From the NCBI GenBank assembly GCA_023052935.1, contig CM041297.1, forward strand, positions 6,624,280 to 6,688,279: 64,000 nt of DNA, read 5' to 3'. Made by a program: the position numbers and the translations under genes. This stretch comes from Piezodorus guildinii. Lineage: Eukaryota; Arthropoda; Insecta; Hemiptera; Pentatomidae. Positions 48,601-53,823 of the stretch are shown here, piece after piece (position 1 is the first letter of the stretch; each line of letters opens with the position of its first letter). The notes beneath the pieces are model-generated. The model did no database searches. It was not told the DNA's origin and was given only the letters and a program-made list of their open reading frames with translations.

Positions 48601-49150
48601 TCAACTAATTATATCCACAAAAGTAATTTCTAAGAAGTTAATTCGAGTTTTGGTGATATAAGCACCTAATTATGTATTTTTTATGAGCATCCTGAATTAA
48701 CCTGCCCTCAATATCTACAGACAGTCAACCATTATCACATCATAATAAAAATAAACACACAAAATAATTTTTGCTTGTTTTCAAATGTTTTTATGAAAAC
48801 TAGATACAATATCTTTGAACTTTTTTACTATTGATTTTGTTAATAAACGTAATTTTTAAAAATTTATTTTAAACTAGAAAAGCATGTGTCTTGCGGACAT
48901 CAGACTTTGTGTTAGTAGTTATTTACGGCATATTTTAATACCTGTTTTCACTGTTAGATTATAAATATGAACTTAATAAAACCTCTAATGTCAACACAAC
49001 GTAGTTTTATATTTATGTATTAAACTCAATAACTCGACACAGCTTAGATATATTACTTAGCGACATTACTAGACATACAAAAGCACACATAAACAAATCC
49101 ACATAAAAACACACACATACACACTTATGCGTACCTGTGTTGACGCTCAT
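16094..49150 (-). CDS. Pter: Phosphotriesterase-related protein (PTER), copy 1, seven coding exons
   Basis: Spliced gene on the minus strand. Exons in transcript order: 49150-49135, 38776-38617, 31138-30958, 24341-24183, 21975-21811, 20980-20763, 16228-16094. All introns are GT-AG and phases match at every junction. The join gives 344 residues once one missing base in exon 3 is allowed for; family members are about 350. It is a metal-dependent amidohydrolase (TIM barrel). Visible metal-ligand positions are the HEH motif (H21, H23), E164 in GEV (where bacterial phosphotriesterase has a carbamylated lysine), H196 in FHP, H225 in SHLD and D293 in HDIH. No signal peptide is seen, so it is probably cytosolic. 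The mammalian homologue hydrolyses N-acetyltaurine; the substrate in arthropods is inferred at best. The start MSVNTVLG matches the usual short N-terminus before the QTVLG-like motif. All introns are filled with transposons. Confidence 0.95.
16405..16695 (+). mobile_element. SINE family 1, CCTGTGGTGTAG-headed variant
   Basis: Head AACCTGTGGTGTAGTAGTTAG followed by GGGTTCAAACCTGG, then the common body. The variant head is seen again at 27225, 27408 and, reversed, at 28.76 and 54.86 kb. Confidence 0.8.
16700..17640. other. PTER copy 1 intron 6, AT-rich part
   Basis: No gene recognised. At 17370-17420 there is a relic resembling the right end of the 5-1047 TIR element. Confidence 0.5.
17645..18130 (+). 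mobile_element. R4/Dong-like LINE C-terminal fragment
   Basis: The plus strand reads YRYRPQLVID, IKLYWEMAIITDHTIPH and KVIEVGVSSDDNLHK, then KYQDLGEVLKQLY. This is the restriction-like endonuclease tail typical of R4/Dong/NeSL-type elements. The PD motif itself is decayed and stops interrupt the frame. Confidence 0.7.
18131..19190. other. Unassigned intronic sequence
   Basis: Contains scattered open stretches, for example 18581-18769, with no family I recognise. Probably decayed transposon sequence in PTER intron 6. Confidence 0.4.
19195..20370 (+). mobile_element. RTE-like LINE, internally deleted, with (ATT)n tail
   Basis: Reads DCNNYRGISLLPVCYKIFSS, QCGFRRNRSTIDQIFSLRQI (reverse transcriptase fingers). 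After a deletion of the palm it resumes at VSGHTFEYVDKFKYL, KVRIYKTIILPTVLYG and the C-terminal GRRPKDRPKRR block. Ends GGGTTCGCTAAGCC plus ATT repeats at 20344-20366. The YADD region is missing, so it is not functional. Confidence 0.85.
20371..20762. other. PTER copy 1 intron 6, exon-proximal part
   Basis: AT-rich intron, nothing recognised. Confidence 0.5.
20763..20980 (-). CDS. Pter: PTER copy 1, exon 6 (HDIH metal ligand)
   Basis: A 218-base exon between acceptor TATTTCAG and donor GTAAGTAC. It encodes residues 228-300: RTLPSTVDLIDFADLGC, FDLFGTEVSFYQL, the CDMPNDAQRIDRI helix and VSHDIHTRHRL. Asp293 of HDIH is the last conserved metal ligand. It ends in phase 0. Confidence 0.95.
20981..21810. 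other. PTER copy 1 intron 5
   Basis: An 830-base intron without recognisable repeats, the least disturbed intron of the gene. Confidence 0.6.
21811..21975 (-). CDS. Pter: PTER copy 1, exon 5 (FHP and SHLD metal ligands)
   Basis: A 165-base exon between acceptor TTCTTAG and donor GTGAGTCG. It encodes DFERRCIVAAA, the FHPAR motif (H196), APFEIMRIFAEAGGD and MSHLD (H225). It ends on the first base of the arginine codon completed by exon 6 to give SHLDRT. Confidence 0.95.
21976..22440. other. PTER copy 1 intron 4, exon 5 side
   Basis: No feature recognised. Confidence 0.5.
22441..23690 (+). mobile_element. LINE reverse transcriptase fragment, split by a SINE
   Basis: Reads TAWEERIWTILKLIQTMYSE, CCVTHEGRLSGFF and EIRQGFLLSPLLFILVMNEV (RQG-SPLLF palm motif). 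After the SINE it continues with FRSILGFWWSRKISNEELLG and a degraded C-terminus. Frames are broken. Confidence 0.75.
22981..23267 (+). mobile_element. SINE family 1, near-complete copy
   Basis: Starts GGGATCACTTGTAGCTGGG and ends in TAAATAAACAAAAAC. Flanked by ACAAAAGCTCTGC and ACAAAAGCTCCGC, a target-site duplication. A good consensus-like member. Confidence 0.9.
23830..24060 (+). mobile_element. LINE 3' end fragment (R1/Jockey-like)
   Basis: Reads TTEHILLACTSYEAI, the cysteine/histidine region near the C-terminus of several LINE polyproteins, with stops after it. Adjacent to the PTER exon 4 donor. Confidence 0.5.
24183..24341 (-). CDS. Pter: PTER copy 1, exon 4 (GEV metal-bridge residue)
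   Basis: A 159-base exon between acceptor GTTGTAG and donor GTAAGC. It encodes residues 120-173, from GHYVSETQ to CGVIGEVASSWPIH. Glu164 in GEV sits where bacterial phosphotriesterases carry the metal-bridging lysine. It starts two bases into the Gly codon begun in exon 3 and ends on the first base of an Asp codon. Confidence 0.95.
24411..25337 (-). repeat. Family X repeat, full length, minus orientation
   Basis: Begins AATCTGGTGCGGGCAACACAC and ends ATATAGTAAGTGAAAGT. Contains an expanded (CA)n at 25163-25210 in the position shared by the family. Lies sense to PTER, so its GGTAAGT end is on the transcribed strand of intron 3. Confidence 0.85.
25338..25830 (+). repeat. Degenerate tandem array with internal poly(A) runs
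   Basis: Three to four diverged units of roughly 120-170 bases, each with CGCCCATAACTCAGTT (or its remnant), AGATAGAGAAAAA and a long A-run (25540-25553, 25643-25655, 25793-25806). Confidence 0.55.
25875..26900 (+). mobile_element. RTE-like LINE with internal deletion and (TTA)n tail
   Basis: The N-terminal part reads LNKFKQHFDGILNTEN and LKRYKAAGNDNITSELIKAG. The C-terminal part reads LRKIFGPKRDEA, YPVNIIELIASRRLKWASK and GRRPKGRPKRRWEDCVKADL. The reverse transcriptase core is missing between them. Flanked by TTTTCAATAATAAACCTTTG on both sides (25845 and 26902), a long target-site duplication. Confidence 0.85.
26975..27235 (-). repeat. Unassigned repeat arm, inverted partner of 29010-29215
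   Basis: The minus strand contains GTTATCAATATGGATGCTAT and an open frame beginning MKVINMDAIRRSQINAWRL with many basic residues. A diverged copy in the opposite orientation lies 2 kb away. No family recognised. Confidence 0.5.
27225..27470 (+). mobile_element. SINE family 1 fragments
   Basis: Two head fragments (CACCTGTGGTGTAG at 27226 and 27411) with truncated bodies. Confidence 0.6.
27565..28250 (+). repeat. Family X repeat, internally deleted
   Basis: Both ends present (ACTTTCACTTACTATATATAG; TTGAAAGTCGTGT...CACCAGATTTTTTT). The segment containing the (GT)n block is missing. A second right end follows at 28255-28335. Confidence 0.8.
28340..28756. other. Intronic spacer, PTER intron 3
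   Basis: AT-rich, no feature recognised. Confidence 0.4.
28757..29032 (-). mobile_element. SINE family 1, reverse orientation
   Basis: Reads as the reverse complement of the family body from TTTATTCATTTAACGT to ACCACAGGCGACCCC. Diverged from the consensus. Confidence 0.75.
29033..30056. other. Intronic spacer with unassigned repeat arm
   Basis: 29010-29215 is the plus-oriented partner of 26975-27235. The rest is AT-rich with a T-run at 29777-29797 and nothing recognised. Confidence 0.45.
30070..30373 (+). mobile_element. tRNA-derived SINE, family 2, complete with target-site duplication
   Basis: The tRNA-like head has a box A (TGGTTTAGTGGG) and box B (GGTTCGAATCC at 30132). The body includes GCCCGGAGGGCG and GGTTACCCAAAAATGGG, and the tail is T/A-rich. 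The 13-bp duplication TTCTTATATATGG flanks it at 30057-30069 and 30374-30386. Confidence 0.9.
30422..30681. mobile_element. Perfect short foldback element, 127-bp arms, 6-nt loop
   Basis: The left arm 30422-30548 and right arm 30555-30681 are inverted complements around a 6-base loop. The sequence is the same family as 47777-48585 (GGAATTAGTCCGGGTGGCGG outer end). The centre is a different, shorter palindrome (GCATGGTGGGAGAATGG). Confidence 0.9.
30575..30613 (+). ncRNA. Hammerhead-like motif (minimal, stem III nearly absent)
   Basis: Order: GCC, CTGATGA, T, GACCC-loop-GGGTC, GAAAC, GTT, GGC. GCC/GGC can form stem I and AC/GT a two-pair stem III. One extra base lies between the core A and stem II. 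The mirror copy at 30490-30528 has CTCATGA in place of CTGATGA and should be inactive. Confidence 0.5.
30958..31138 (-). CDS. Pter: PTER copy 1, exon 3, with one-base frameshift
   Basis: Acceptor TTGTACAG, donor GTGAGTAG. It encodes residues 60-120, with YSSKFNIDF, LFAAAGGGTIVENTTWGL and, in another frame, ISQATGVNIVAGTG. The exon is 181 bases where 182 are needed. After codon 99 the frame shifts at about 31018, where GAGAGGATC stands for an expected GAGAGGGATC, and a TGA follows at 31008-31006. All other exons are intact. The shift is either a homopolymer error in the assembly or a real null mutation. Confidence 0.9.
31213..31495 (-). repeat. Family X repeat, right part, split by mariner
   Basis: Starts AAAATCTGGTGCGGGCAACAC and is interrupted at 31496 by a mariner. 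It resumes at 32396 and runs to about 32966, where its left end is lost. Confidence 0.85.
31496..32393 (+). mobile_element. Internally deleted mariner (family A), copy 1
   Basis: An 898-bp element with perfect 22-bp TTGGGTTGATGCAAAATTAATG termini and TA target duplication (31494-31495, 32394-32395). Inserted in a family X repeat. Mariners are normally about 1.3 kb; the lost 0.4 kb is in frame. Confidence 0.97.
31684..32316 (+). pseudogene. Mariner transposase, in-frame internal deletion
   Basis: 210 residues from MSKCDFRQIYFYEFKLGRS to CIDSDGNYFD, against about 345 in intact members. The N-terminal paired HTH domain and the C-terminus are intact. HDNARPH and YSPDLSPTD supply the second and third catalytic aspartates (34 residues apart). 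The segment with the first aspartate is gone (AELGT joins QKLQRLCP), so it cannot catalyse transposition but could still bind the termini. An earlier in-frame ATG at 31627 exists. Confidence 0.9.
32396..32966 (-). repeat. Family X repeat, left part after mariner insertion
   Basis: Continues from 31495 without loss at the TA site, down to GGAATTCGAAAATTCGC, where the terminal 40 bases are missing. Confidence 0.85.
33212..33924 (+). mobile_element. RTE-like LINE 3' fragment with 14-bp target duplication
   Basis: The open frame reads INPGKTKCVRIGKKSRRII, FKYLGAHLNENGYIDVE, SYSSESWTL and LRWLGHLLRMD, with RPRGRPRISWEDGVKEH at the end. The tail is (GAT)n. ATCTGTACCCTCTT flanks both sides (33198-33211, 33925-33938). 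5'-truncated. Confidence 0.9.
33990..34380 (+). mobile_element. I/R1-like LINE C-terminal fragment
   Basis: Reads LLEGTTPPICEHCNEKVIAK, the Cys/His region ending many I/R1/Jockey polyproteins. Preceding frames are broken. Confidence 0.55.
34600..34790 (+). mobile_element. LINE C-terminal fragment (R1-like)
   Basis: Reads EYGGFPTCGVPETAEHVALS, a Cys/His motif of LINE C-termini. Short and isolated. Confidence 0.5.
34936..35068 (+). mobile_element. SINE family 2, 3' half
   Basis: Matches the second half of the element at 30070-30373 (GGGAAAAAC, GGCCTAGAAACA, TGTACTGA, TTGTA...CAGGTTTTTTT) with many substitutions. Confidence 0.7.
35095..35970 (+). mobile_element. Jockey-type LINE, 3' part with YADD motif
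   Basis: An open frame at 35154-35831, preceded in frame by TYADDTCVLSV, the reverse transcriptase active site. Continues with INPTKSHQITFTLRR, IRYLGLHLDKRLTWNPH, IWTYGIELWGST and LRRLKRRWPRDLL. The 3' tail ends in AAATAAAAAAG. Related, more decayed copies lie at 6118-7100, 10690-11500 and 42830-43600. Confidence 0.85.
35990..36425 (-). other. Unassigned GC-richer block, probably LINE remnant
   Basis: Frames on the minus strand give YKAALEELKWNTFAKG and RGTAEYLHEG separated by stops. It resembles decayed polyprotein but is not assignable. Confidence 0.35.
36430..37330 (-). pseudogene. Highly decayed mariner transposase
   Basis: Minus-strand pieces in order: ALVGENPTTTNRELIGKRN, VDNHFKAIRRVK, ESWLSHTFNDRQKKKLLSLR, a KGPFLLHD-like relic and a REW-x-FIDNSGE C-terminus. 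Many stops and frameshifts. Confidence 0.7.
37331..38616. other. PTER intron 2, exon 2 side
   Basis: Includes three spaced GCCGCCCTGCGGT repeats at 37709-37815 in an otherwise AT-rich context. No gene recognised. Confidence 0.45.
38617..38776 (-). CDS. Pter: PTER copy 1, exon 2 (HEH metal motif)
   Basis: A 160-base exon covering residues 6-59. It starts after GACGACAG and ends before GTGAGTAC. It encodes the VLGEV opening, the TLTHEH metal-binding motif (H21, H23), FDQFYRAPP and LAYVRQYP. It ends two bases into the proline codon completed by exon 3. It is markedly richer in G and C than the surrounding intron. A near-identical exon in copy 2 lies at 2840-2681. Confidence 0.95.
38777..39359. 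other. PTER intron 1, exon 2 side
   Basis: Homologous at its start to copy 2 intron (2841-2960). No other feature recognised apart from a G10 run at 39180. Confidence 0.5.
39360..40038. mobile_element. Foldback mariner derivative with roughly 190-bp inverted arms
   Basis: Flanked by TA. Starts CGAGGCATGTTTTTTAAG and ends with its inverse. Arms 39360-39550 and 39840-40038 are imperfect inverted copies, each including the coding C-terminus of a mariner transposase (TSQAAGFFEKGIQKL, CLKIHGNYV). The middle holds MEWRHSSSPKRVKFKQ and KIMCTVFWDRKGVLLVEFL in another frame, then a deletion. Confidence 0.9.
40145..40700 (+). mobile_element. R1/I-like LINE fragment with 264-bp tandem duplication
   Basis: Reads RLVTIQQKALLRVAKSLGT and EEVLLDLVLQEGG. 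The block from CCTAGTTCTGCAAGAGGG recurs at 40299 and 40563. Confidence 0.6.
40427..41475. repeat. Direct repeat pair, about 140 bp, spacing 0.9 kb
   Basis: TACG(T/C)AGAATCCTAATAT...AATAAAGTGTTTA occurs at 40430-40565 and 41340-41475 at moderate identity. A LINE C-terminal piece (LESAERILLTCTAFESQGTK) lies between, at 40870-41000. Confidence 0.6.
41639..42491 (-). mobile_element. Internally deleted mariner (family B), copy 2
   Basis: An 853-bp element, TA-flanked, with TTGGGTTGTGTCACATGAAATG termini. The minus strand keeps LKELGYEVLPHPPYSSDLSP and EKCVEKEGKYFE at the C-terminus and a decayed N-terminus. Same gross deletion as 1490-2383, with a few more bases lost at the junction. Confidence 0.9.
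42492..42829. other. PTER intron 1 spacer
   Basis: AT-rich, no feature recognised. Confidence 0.4.
42830..43600 (+). mobile_element. Jockey-type LINE fragment, decayed
   Basis: Nucleotide-level match to 35230-35970 with frameshifts and stops. Ends TGTAAATTTCTTTAAATAAATAAAT followed by an A-run and a (TA)n. Confidence 0.75.
43647..44263 (+). mobile_element. 5'-truncated LINE with zinc-finger C-terminus, (TTA)n tail and 17-bp target duplication
   Basis: The open frame ends CPVCNTDGYDNIQHFLISCP, a CCHC-type C-terminal motif of LINE polyproteins. TAGTTGGTATATGATAA flanks both sides exactly (43630-43646, 44264-44280). Confidence 0.9.
44283..44470. mobile_element. Small foldback, distantly hammerhead-like
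   Basis: Arms at about 44296-44355 and 44394-44465. The minus strand of the left arm reads GATGATGGCATTATTGCCGAAAG. The core starts AGATGA instead of CTGATGA, so it is at best a relic. Confidence 0.4.
44471..44892. other. PTER intron 1 spacer
   Basis: No feature recognised. Confidence 0.4.
44893..45130 (-). mobile_element. SINE family 1, reverse, diverged
   Basis: From GCTAATCGGACGATGCTAC to CTAACCACTATACCACA. Many differences from the consensus. Confidence 0.7.
45200..45380 (+). repeat. Family X right-end fragment
   Basis: Has AACACATGTTTTCATCGATACTC, the GTAGGTAACTGACGTGTTTTGC end and a CAGATTTTTTT terminus. Confidence 0.55.
45655..46574 (-). mobile_element. RTE-like LINE, 5'-truncated, with YADD and 15-bp target duplication
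   Basis: The minus strand reads VLGYADDLVLVLGEDTET (active site), LELNTDKTKYMISS, FKYLGSIITRKN, DEQRLKVFENKVLRKIFGPK and the GRRPKGRPKRRWEDCV end. The tail is (TAA)n at 45655-45682. AGTTTTACATGGAAT flanks at 45640-45654 and 46575-46589. The best-preserved RTE-like copy in the window. Confidence 0.95.
46609..46851 (+). repeat. 13-bp minisatellite, about 18 units
   Basis: Unit ATAAGTGTGTAAT, nearly perfect, with one shortened unit at about 46687. Flanked on both sides by family X sequence (AATAGTAATATAAGTG; ATATACCATCAGGAAGCGC), so it grew from that element. Confidence 0.95.
46950..47160 (+). mobile_element. SINE family 1, diverged
   Basis: GGGGGCCACTCGTGGCG head, then GCCTGTGCGATGTCAGG and the TAAATAAATCAAC tail. 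Confidence 0.75.
47487..47765 (+). mobile_element. SINE family 1
   Basis: Head GTATCACTTGGGGTATAACAG and the full body to GTGACGTTGAATGAAAAAAC. It sits after a family X fragment (47340-47480) that duplicates 46595-46940. Confidence 0.8.
47844..47882 (-). ncRNA. Hammerhead-like motif, left arm of foldback
   Basis: The minus strand reads GCC, CTGATGA, T, GACCC-loop-GGGTC, GAAAC, GTT, GGC with all core positions kept. One unpaired base follows CTGATGA, unlike the classical core. Confidence 0.55.
48480..48518 (+). ncRNA. Hammerhead-like motif, right arm of foldback
   Basis: Identical in sequence to 47844-47882, on the other strand. The two motifs point outward. Confidence 0.55.
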
Positions 49151-49412
49151 GTTGTTGATACAGAACTGGCCAGTGAAGTTGGTTATATAACCTTCTGTAA
49201 TTATCAAAGGCCTCTAGTTTCTTATCAATCTTATCTTCCTTCTCTTTGTTTGTTTTTTCTTTGGGAAAGTTATATTCATTTTCAGAATATTATGCTGTGT
49301 CAAAAATATAATTCCCCAAAATATTATATAGTAAAATTATGACCAGGACGTATCTGTGACAAATTAATGAAGGATGATAAGTAACAAAAAACTTAAATCT
49401 TAGAACCTATAT
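48620..49412. repeat. Segmental duplication block, partner of 6.06-8.88 kb
   Basis: Aligns, between insertions, with copy 2: GACAGTCAACCATTATCACATC occurs at 7172 and 48720, and AAACTAGAAAAG...GTGTCTTGC at 8441 and 48869. Carries the first coding exon of PTER copy 1. Confidence 0.9.
49135..49150 (-). CDS. Pter: PTER copy 1, coding exon 1 (start codon)
   Basis: Sixteen coding bases encode MSVNT plus the first base of a valine codon, followed by the donor GTACGC. Joining to the acceptor at 38777 gives MSVNTVLGEV, which agrees with the family N-terminus. The upstream frame is open back to an ATG at 49207, so a longer N-terminus cannot be excluded from sequence alone, but family length favours the short start. 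The same exon occurs in copy 2 at 8725-8710. Confidence 0.85.
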
Positions 49413-49579
49413 CGATCACCTGTAGCATAGTGGATTGCATATCAGCCCTCTATACCCAAGGTCACGGGTCAAAATCTGCATCTGTCCCTAGGGTTTTTTA
49501 ATGGGAGTTAAAAATCGTAACTAAGGACTTCCTTACTTATGCCTTTTTTTAAATTTTTCATCCTGGTTATGCCGTCCTT
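49413..49579 (+). mobile_element. SINE family 1, interrupted by RTE-like LINE
   Basis: The first half ends at TTATGCCGTCCTTT; the second half resumes at 50111-50245. Shares diagnostic changes with the SINE at 8896. Confidence 0.85.
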
Positions 49580-50110
49580 TCCGAAGTGCGTGTTATTATT
49601 CAGTTGCTAAATTACTTAGCTTGCGGCTTCTGTCTAAAAACTTAAAGATTAGAATTTATAAAACTATTATTTTTCCGACGGTTCTTTACGGATGTGAAAC
49701 GTGGCCGCTTAATTTGAAGGATGAACAACGGCTTAAGGTTTTCGAAAATAAGGTACTGCGTAAAATATTTGGTCCGAAGAGAGATTAGAAGGCCACTGGA
49801 GAGTTTAGAAGGTTGCACAACGCGGAATTGCGGATTTGTACCTTGTGAATATAATTCAGTTGATAGCATCGCGGAGACTCAAATGGGCGCGTAAAGTTGT
49901 TCGGTGAGGAACGGATTCCGAGAAAGTTGGTATTCGCTGATCCGATTGGTAGGCGTCCGAAAGGTAGGCCGAAGCGTCGATGAGAGGATTGCATTAAGGC
50001 TGGTTTTGGAGGCTTGGGCTTGACCGGTGAACATTGGACGAGTCTGTGCAGGCGAAGTTTGGTGGTATCGGCATCGAACCTTCGGGTTCGGTAAGCCTAT
50101 TATTATTATT
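49580..50110 (+). mobile_element. RTE-like LINE 3' fragment nested in a SINE
   Basis: Carries the C-terminal RTE-like coding end (DEQRLKVFENKVLRKIFG) with frameshifts and a (TTA)n tail. The target duplication ATGCCGTCCTT / ATGCTGTCCTT is at 49569-49579 and 50111-50121. Confidence 0.9.
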
Positions 50111-50733
50111 ATGCTGTCCTTCGGAGGGGGCGTAAAAAGGTGGGTCCCGAACCTGTGCGATATCAGGTACTCGTAAAAGATCCCTATTCTAATAAAACCT
50201 GGATATGCAAAATTTAGGACTCCCACTGTAGCCACCGCAGAATAAGCAAATTCTAAATTAAATTTCGTACTAATTTTCATTTTTCGGCTAGACTTATCAT
50301 AGACAGGTACACATTTTGCGGGACCTAACCATTTGTTCTTAGATTTTAAAACGTCTATTTCCTGCGGAAACTAGATTTCAAAAATTTTCACGATCGCAAT
50401 ACTTTTCATTAATAATTAAGCAAGAGTATAAACCATTTAAATTCATTCGTCACAAGTTAAATCATTACATAAAACATTTCACACCTTTTTACGATTTTAT
50501 TAAGAACGGCTCTACCGGTTTTGATTGAACTCGGCCTATCGGTCATTAATTTAATGGGCTTTAATATAATGTATGTTTTATTCCGATTGATATAGTCTGA
50601 CAGGGCTTAAATATACATTTTTTAATCGTCATCTATTATGTCAGTTTCTTACGTTTTACATAGAACATTGAGTGTAGAGTGCCTCTCTTATTACTTAAAA
50701 AATATAATTGAGAACTGCCTCAAAATCTATGTA

Positions 50734-51632
50734 TTGGGTTGATGCAAAATTAATGCAGGTTTCCACTATTGCAATATCTTAATTCCAATTGTGTAAACAA
50801 AGCTAATCCTAACATTGATCATTATTATACCAAAACAAACCTTATCTAATACCCTCTCTTTCACCATGAATTTGTCTAGTAAAATCGTTTTGTTCAGTGT
50901 GTTCAAAGGTCTTGAATCGAAAATGTCAAAGTGCGATTTTCGTCAAATTTATTTTTACGAATTTAAATTAGGGCGCAGCGCTGCGCAAACGGCTCGTAAT
51001 ATTAATGAAGTGTGGGGTCAGGGGGCTATTAATGAGTGCACGGTGCAGCGTTGGTTCCAGAAGTTTCGCAGAGGAGATTTCGACCTCGAAGACAAGGAAG
51101 GTCGGGGCCGTCATCTTGCTCTGGACAACGACCAGCTGAGGTCAAAAGTGAAAGAAGACCCAACCAAAACCACACGAGAAATGGCGGCGGAACTCGGAAC
51201 TCAAAAATTGCAACGTCTTTGCCCAGCATTGATGAATCGGAAGGGGCCGATCCTGCTCCACGATAACGCCAGACCACACGTTGCACAACCAACGCTTCGA
51301 CGACTGCACGAGTTGGGCTACGAAGTTCTCCAACATCCGCCTTATTCACCTGACCTCTCTCCTAGAGACTTCCACTTTTTCAGGCATCTGGACAACTTTT
51401 TGAGGGAGAAAAATTTTCAAAACCAGGACGACATTGAAAATTCTTTTCGTGATTTCATTGAGTCCAGGGATTCGGATTTTTTTTCTGGTGGAATAAGAAA
51501 GCTTGTTGAACGTTGGCAAAAGTGCATTGATTCAGATGGAAATTATTTTGATTAAATATATATGGTTAAAGTAAAGATATGGCGTATTTACAATACCTAC
51601 TAAAAACCTGCATTAATTTTGCATCAACCCAA
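50734..51632 (+). mobile_element. Internally deleted mariner (family A), copy 2
   Basis: 899 bp, same termini and same deletion junction as 31496-32393, TA at 50732-50733 and 51633-51634. Differs from copy 1 at only a few bases by eye. Confidence 0.97.
50923..51555 (+). pseudogene. Mariner transposase with in-frame internal deletion
   Basis: 210 residues from the MSKCDF start. Identical architecture to 31684-32316: intact N-terminal HTH, the AELGT-QKLQRL junction, second and third catalytic aspartates kept (HDNARPH; YSPDLSPRD), first one missing. Confidence 0.9.
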
Positions 51633-51995
51633 TACTAATGGATAAACTTAAGCTGGCAAGATTGTTGAGTGAGAGCTTGAAGGACTCTAGTGAAACAATT
51701 AGTTCACTACTGAGGTTCGTCAAAGAATGTAATCTGTTCCCGGAACTATAGGGGAAACAATAAATTAAATATAAAAAATTATTAAAACAATAAATAAAAA
51801 TTAAAAAAAATTCACAAATTCAGAACGTGTTAAAAAAAAATAAAATAAAAAAGAAGTAAAAAGGAGAAAAAAATCTGTTACTAAAAATTTATTCGCTGCT
51901 AATAACCAAGAGGTTGAGCACCTATTCCAATACCCTAACCCTAGAACATTTGCTTCTGAAAGGTGCGAAGGAAATACTTAGGAAAAAATAAAATA
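51633..51995. other. Spacer 5' of PTER copy 1
   Basis: A/T-rich with A-runs. No feature recognised. Confidence 0.4.
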
Positions 51996-52977
51996 AAAAT
52001 CTGGTACGTGGAACACACGACTTTCACTTACCGTTGTTAAAATCAATTAAAGAATTTTTAAATAAATTTAGAGATGAAAAATAAATTGCTAAAGAATTAA
52101 TTACATTGAGTTTCAATAGAAAAATATGTTTTATTAAATATTATATTATTATCTACGACAATCAGTTAGTTTTATCGGCTATCCGTTAACCTTTACAATA
52201 TTATGTATAAGTTACTATTTTTTCTAAAATCTCTTGGTTTCCAACGGTATATTATACATGCATATTACTGTTCTTAAGTTCAAAAATAAGAAATTACATT
52301 AAAAAAATATGTTTTCAGTTTTCTCCTTCATTTGAACATCGAATTCGTTTACTTATATATTTACCTGTTTTTTATCAATGGCGATAAGATGATATAGTTA
52401 TTTTAATAGAATCTACAAAATTAAAGGTACTTTAGAGGAAGAAAATTTAAAATATTGCCATTTTAGCCCTGTCAGACTATTTAAATCAGAATGAAATCTA
52501 CATGATATTAAAGTCCATCATATTTTACATCGATATAGCGAGTTTAATCAAAATCGTTTTGAGGCGATTTTGAGAAAATCGTAAAAAGGTGCAAAATGCA
52601 TGGTATGTTTTATTAAATATTATATTATTGTCTACGACAATCAGTTAGTTTTATCGGTTTTTCATTACTCCGTTAACTTTTACAATATTATTCTTAAGAT
52701 AATATTTTTTCTAAAATCTCTTGTTTTCCAACGGTATATTATACATCAATATTACTGTTTTCATGTTCAAAAAACCAAAATTTGCATAAAACAATATTTT
52801 TGCTCTTTTCTCCTTTAGTTGATTGTCAAATTCGTTCAACTTATATATTTACCTATTTTTTAGGTTCATAATGATGGAGTTTTGTTGACCGTAGAGAAAT
52901 TAGATGAGGAAGATGGTTGGGCGTGCGGTCATAAATTAAAAACACACAATTAAAAATAAGCGTTATTTTAATTATGT

Positions 52978-53016
52978 GCCGACGTTTCGGCCTACAATGT
53001 GGGCCTTCATCAGGGC
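52978..53016 (-). ncRNA. Hammerhead-like motif with GTC cleavage triplet, left arm
   Basis: The minus strand reads GCC, CTGATGA, A, GGCC-loop-GGCC, GAAAC, GTC, GGC. GTC is the classical hammerhead cleavage triplet. One extra base follows CTGATGA. Confidence 0.6.
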
Positions 53017-53784
53017 TAAAAGAAACAAGATAACAACCAATGTAATTATAGACTTAATAATGCGTTAGGTATATAATAATAATATGACAGTAATAAATTA
53101 TGAGAACATAAATAATATTAAATGTAAAATGATAATAAGATGACAATTATAAAGTATGGAAATAAGGTGACAGTTATAAAGTATGGAAATAAACAAAATT
53201 AAGATGATAGTTATAAAGTATGGAAGTAGACATAATTGAGATGATAATATTGTAATGAGAATATATAAATAGAGACTAAGTAAATGAAAAAAAAAAAAAA
53301 ATGATAAAGGAAAAATATGTGAACAACTAAAATTTTAAATATTAACAATTTTGAGTTGATATATGACGGTAATATATTAAAAACATAGTTAAGAGTATAG
53401 GTAATATATAAAAAAATATAGTCATTACAAAAGAGAAACAGTATGAATAAAAAATAATAATTTAAATTTTAAAATAATGATACGGATATGTAATAATACG
53501 GATATGTAAATTTTCATTTACTTAGTCTCTATTTATATATTCTCATTACAATATTATCATCTCAATTATGTCTACTTCCATACTTTATAACTATCATCTT
53601 AATTTTGTTTATTTCCATACTTTATAACTGTCACCTTATTTCCATACTTTATAATTGTCATCTTATTATCATTTTACATTTAATATTATTTATGTTCCCA
53701 TAATTTATTACTGTCATATTATTATTATATACCTAACGCATTATTAAGTCTATAATTACATTGGTTGTTATCTTGTTTCTTTTA

Positions 53785-53823
53785 GCCCTGATGAAGGCCC
53801 ACATTGTAGGCCGAAACGTCGGC
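53785..53823 (+). ncRNA. Hammerhead-like motif with GTC cleavage triplet, right arm
   Basis: Same sequence as 52978-53016 on the opposite strand. Confidence 0.6.
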
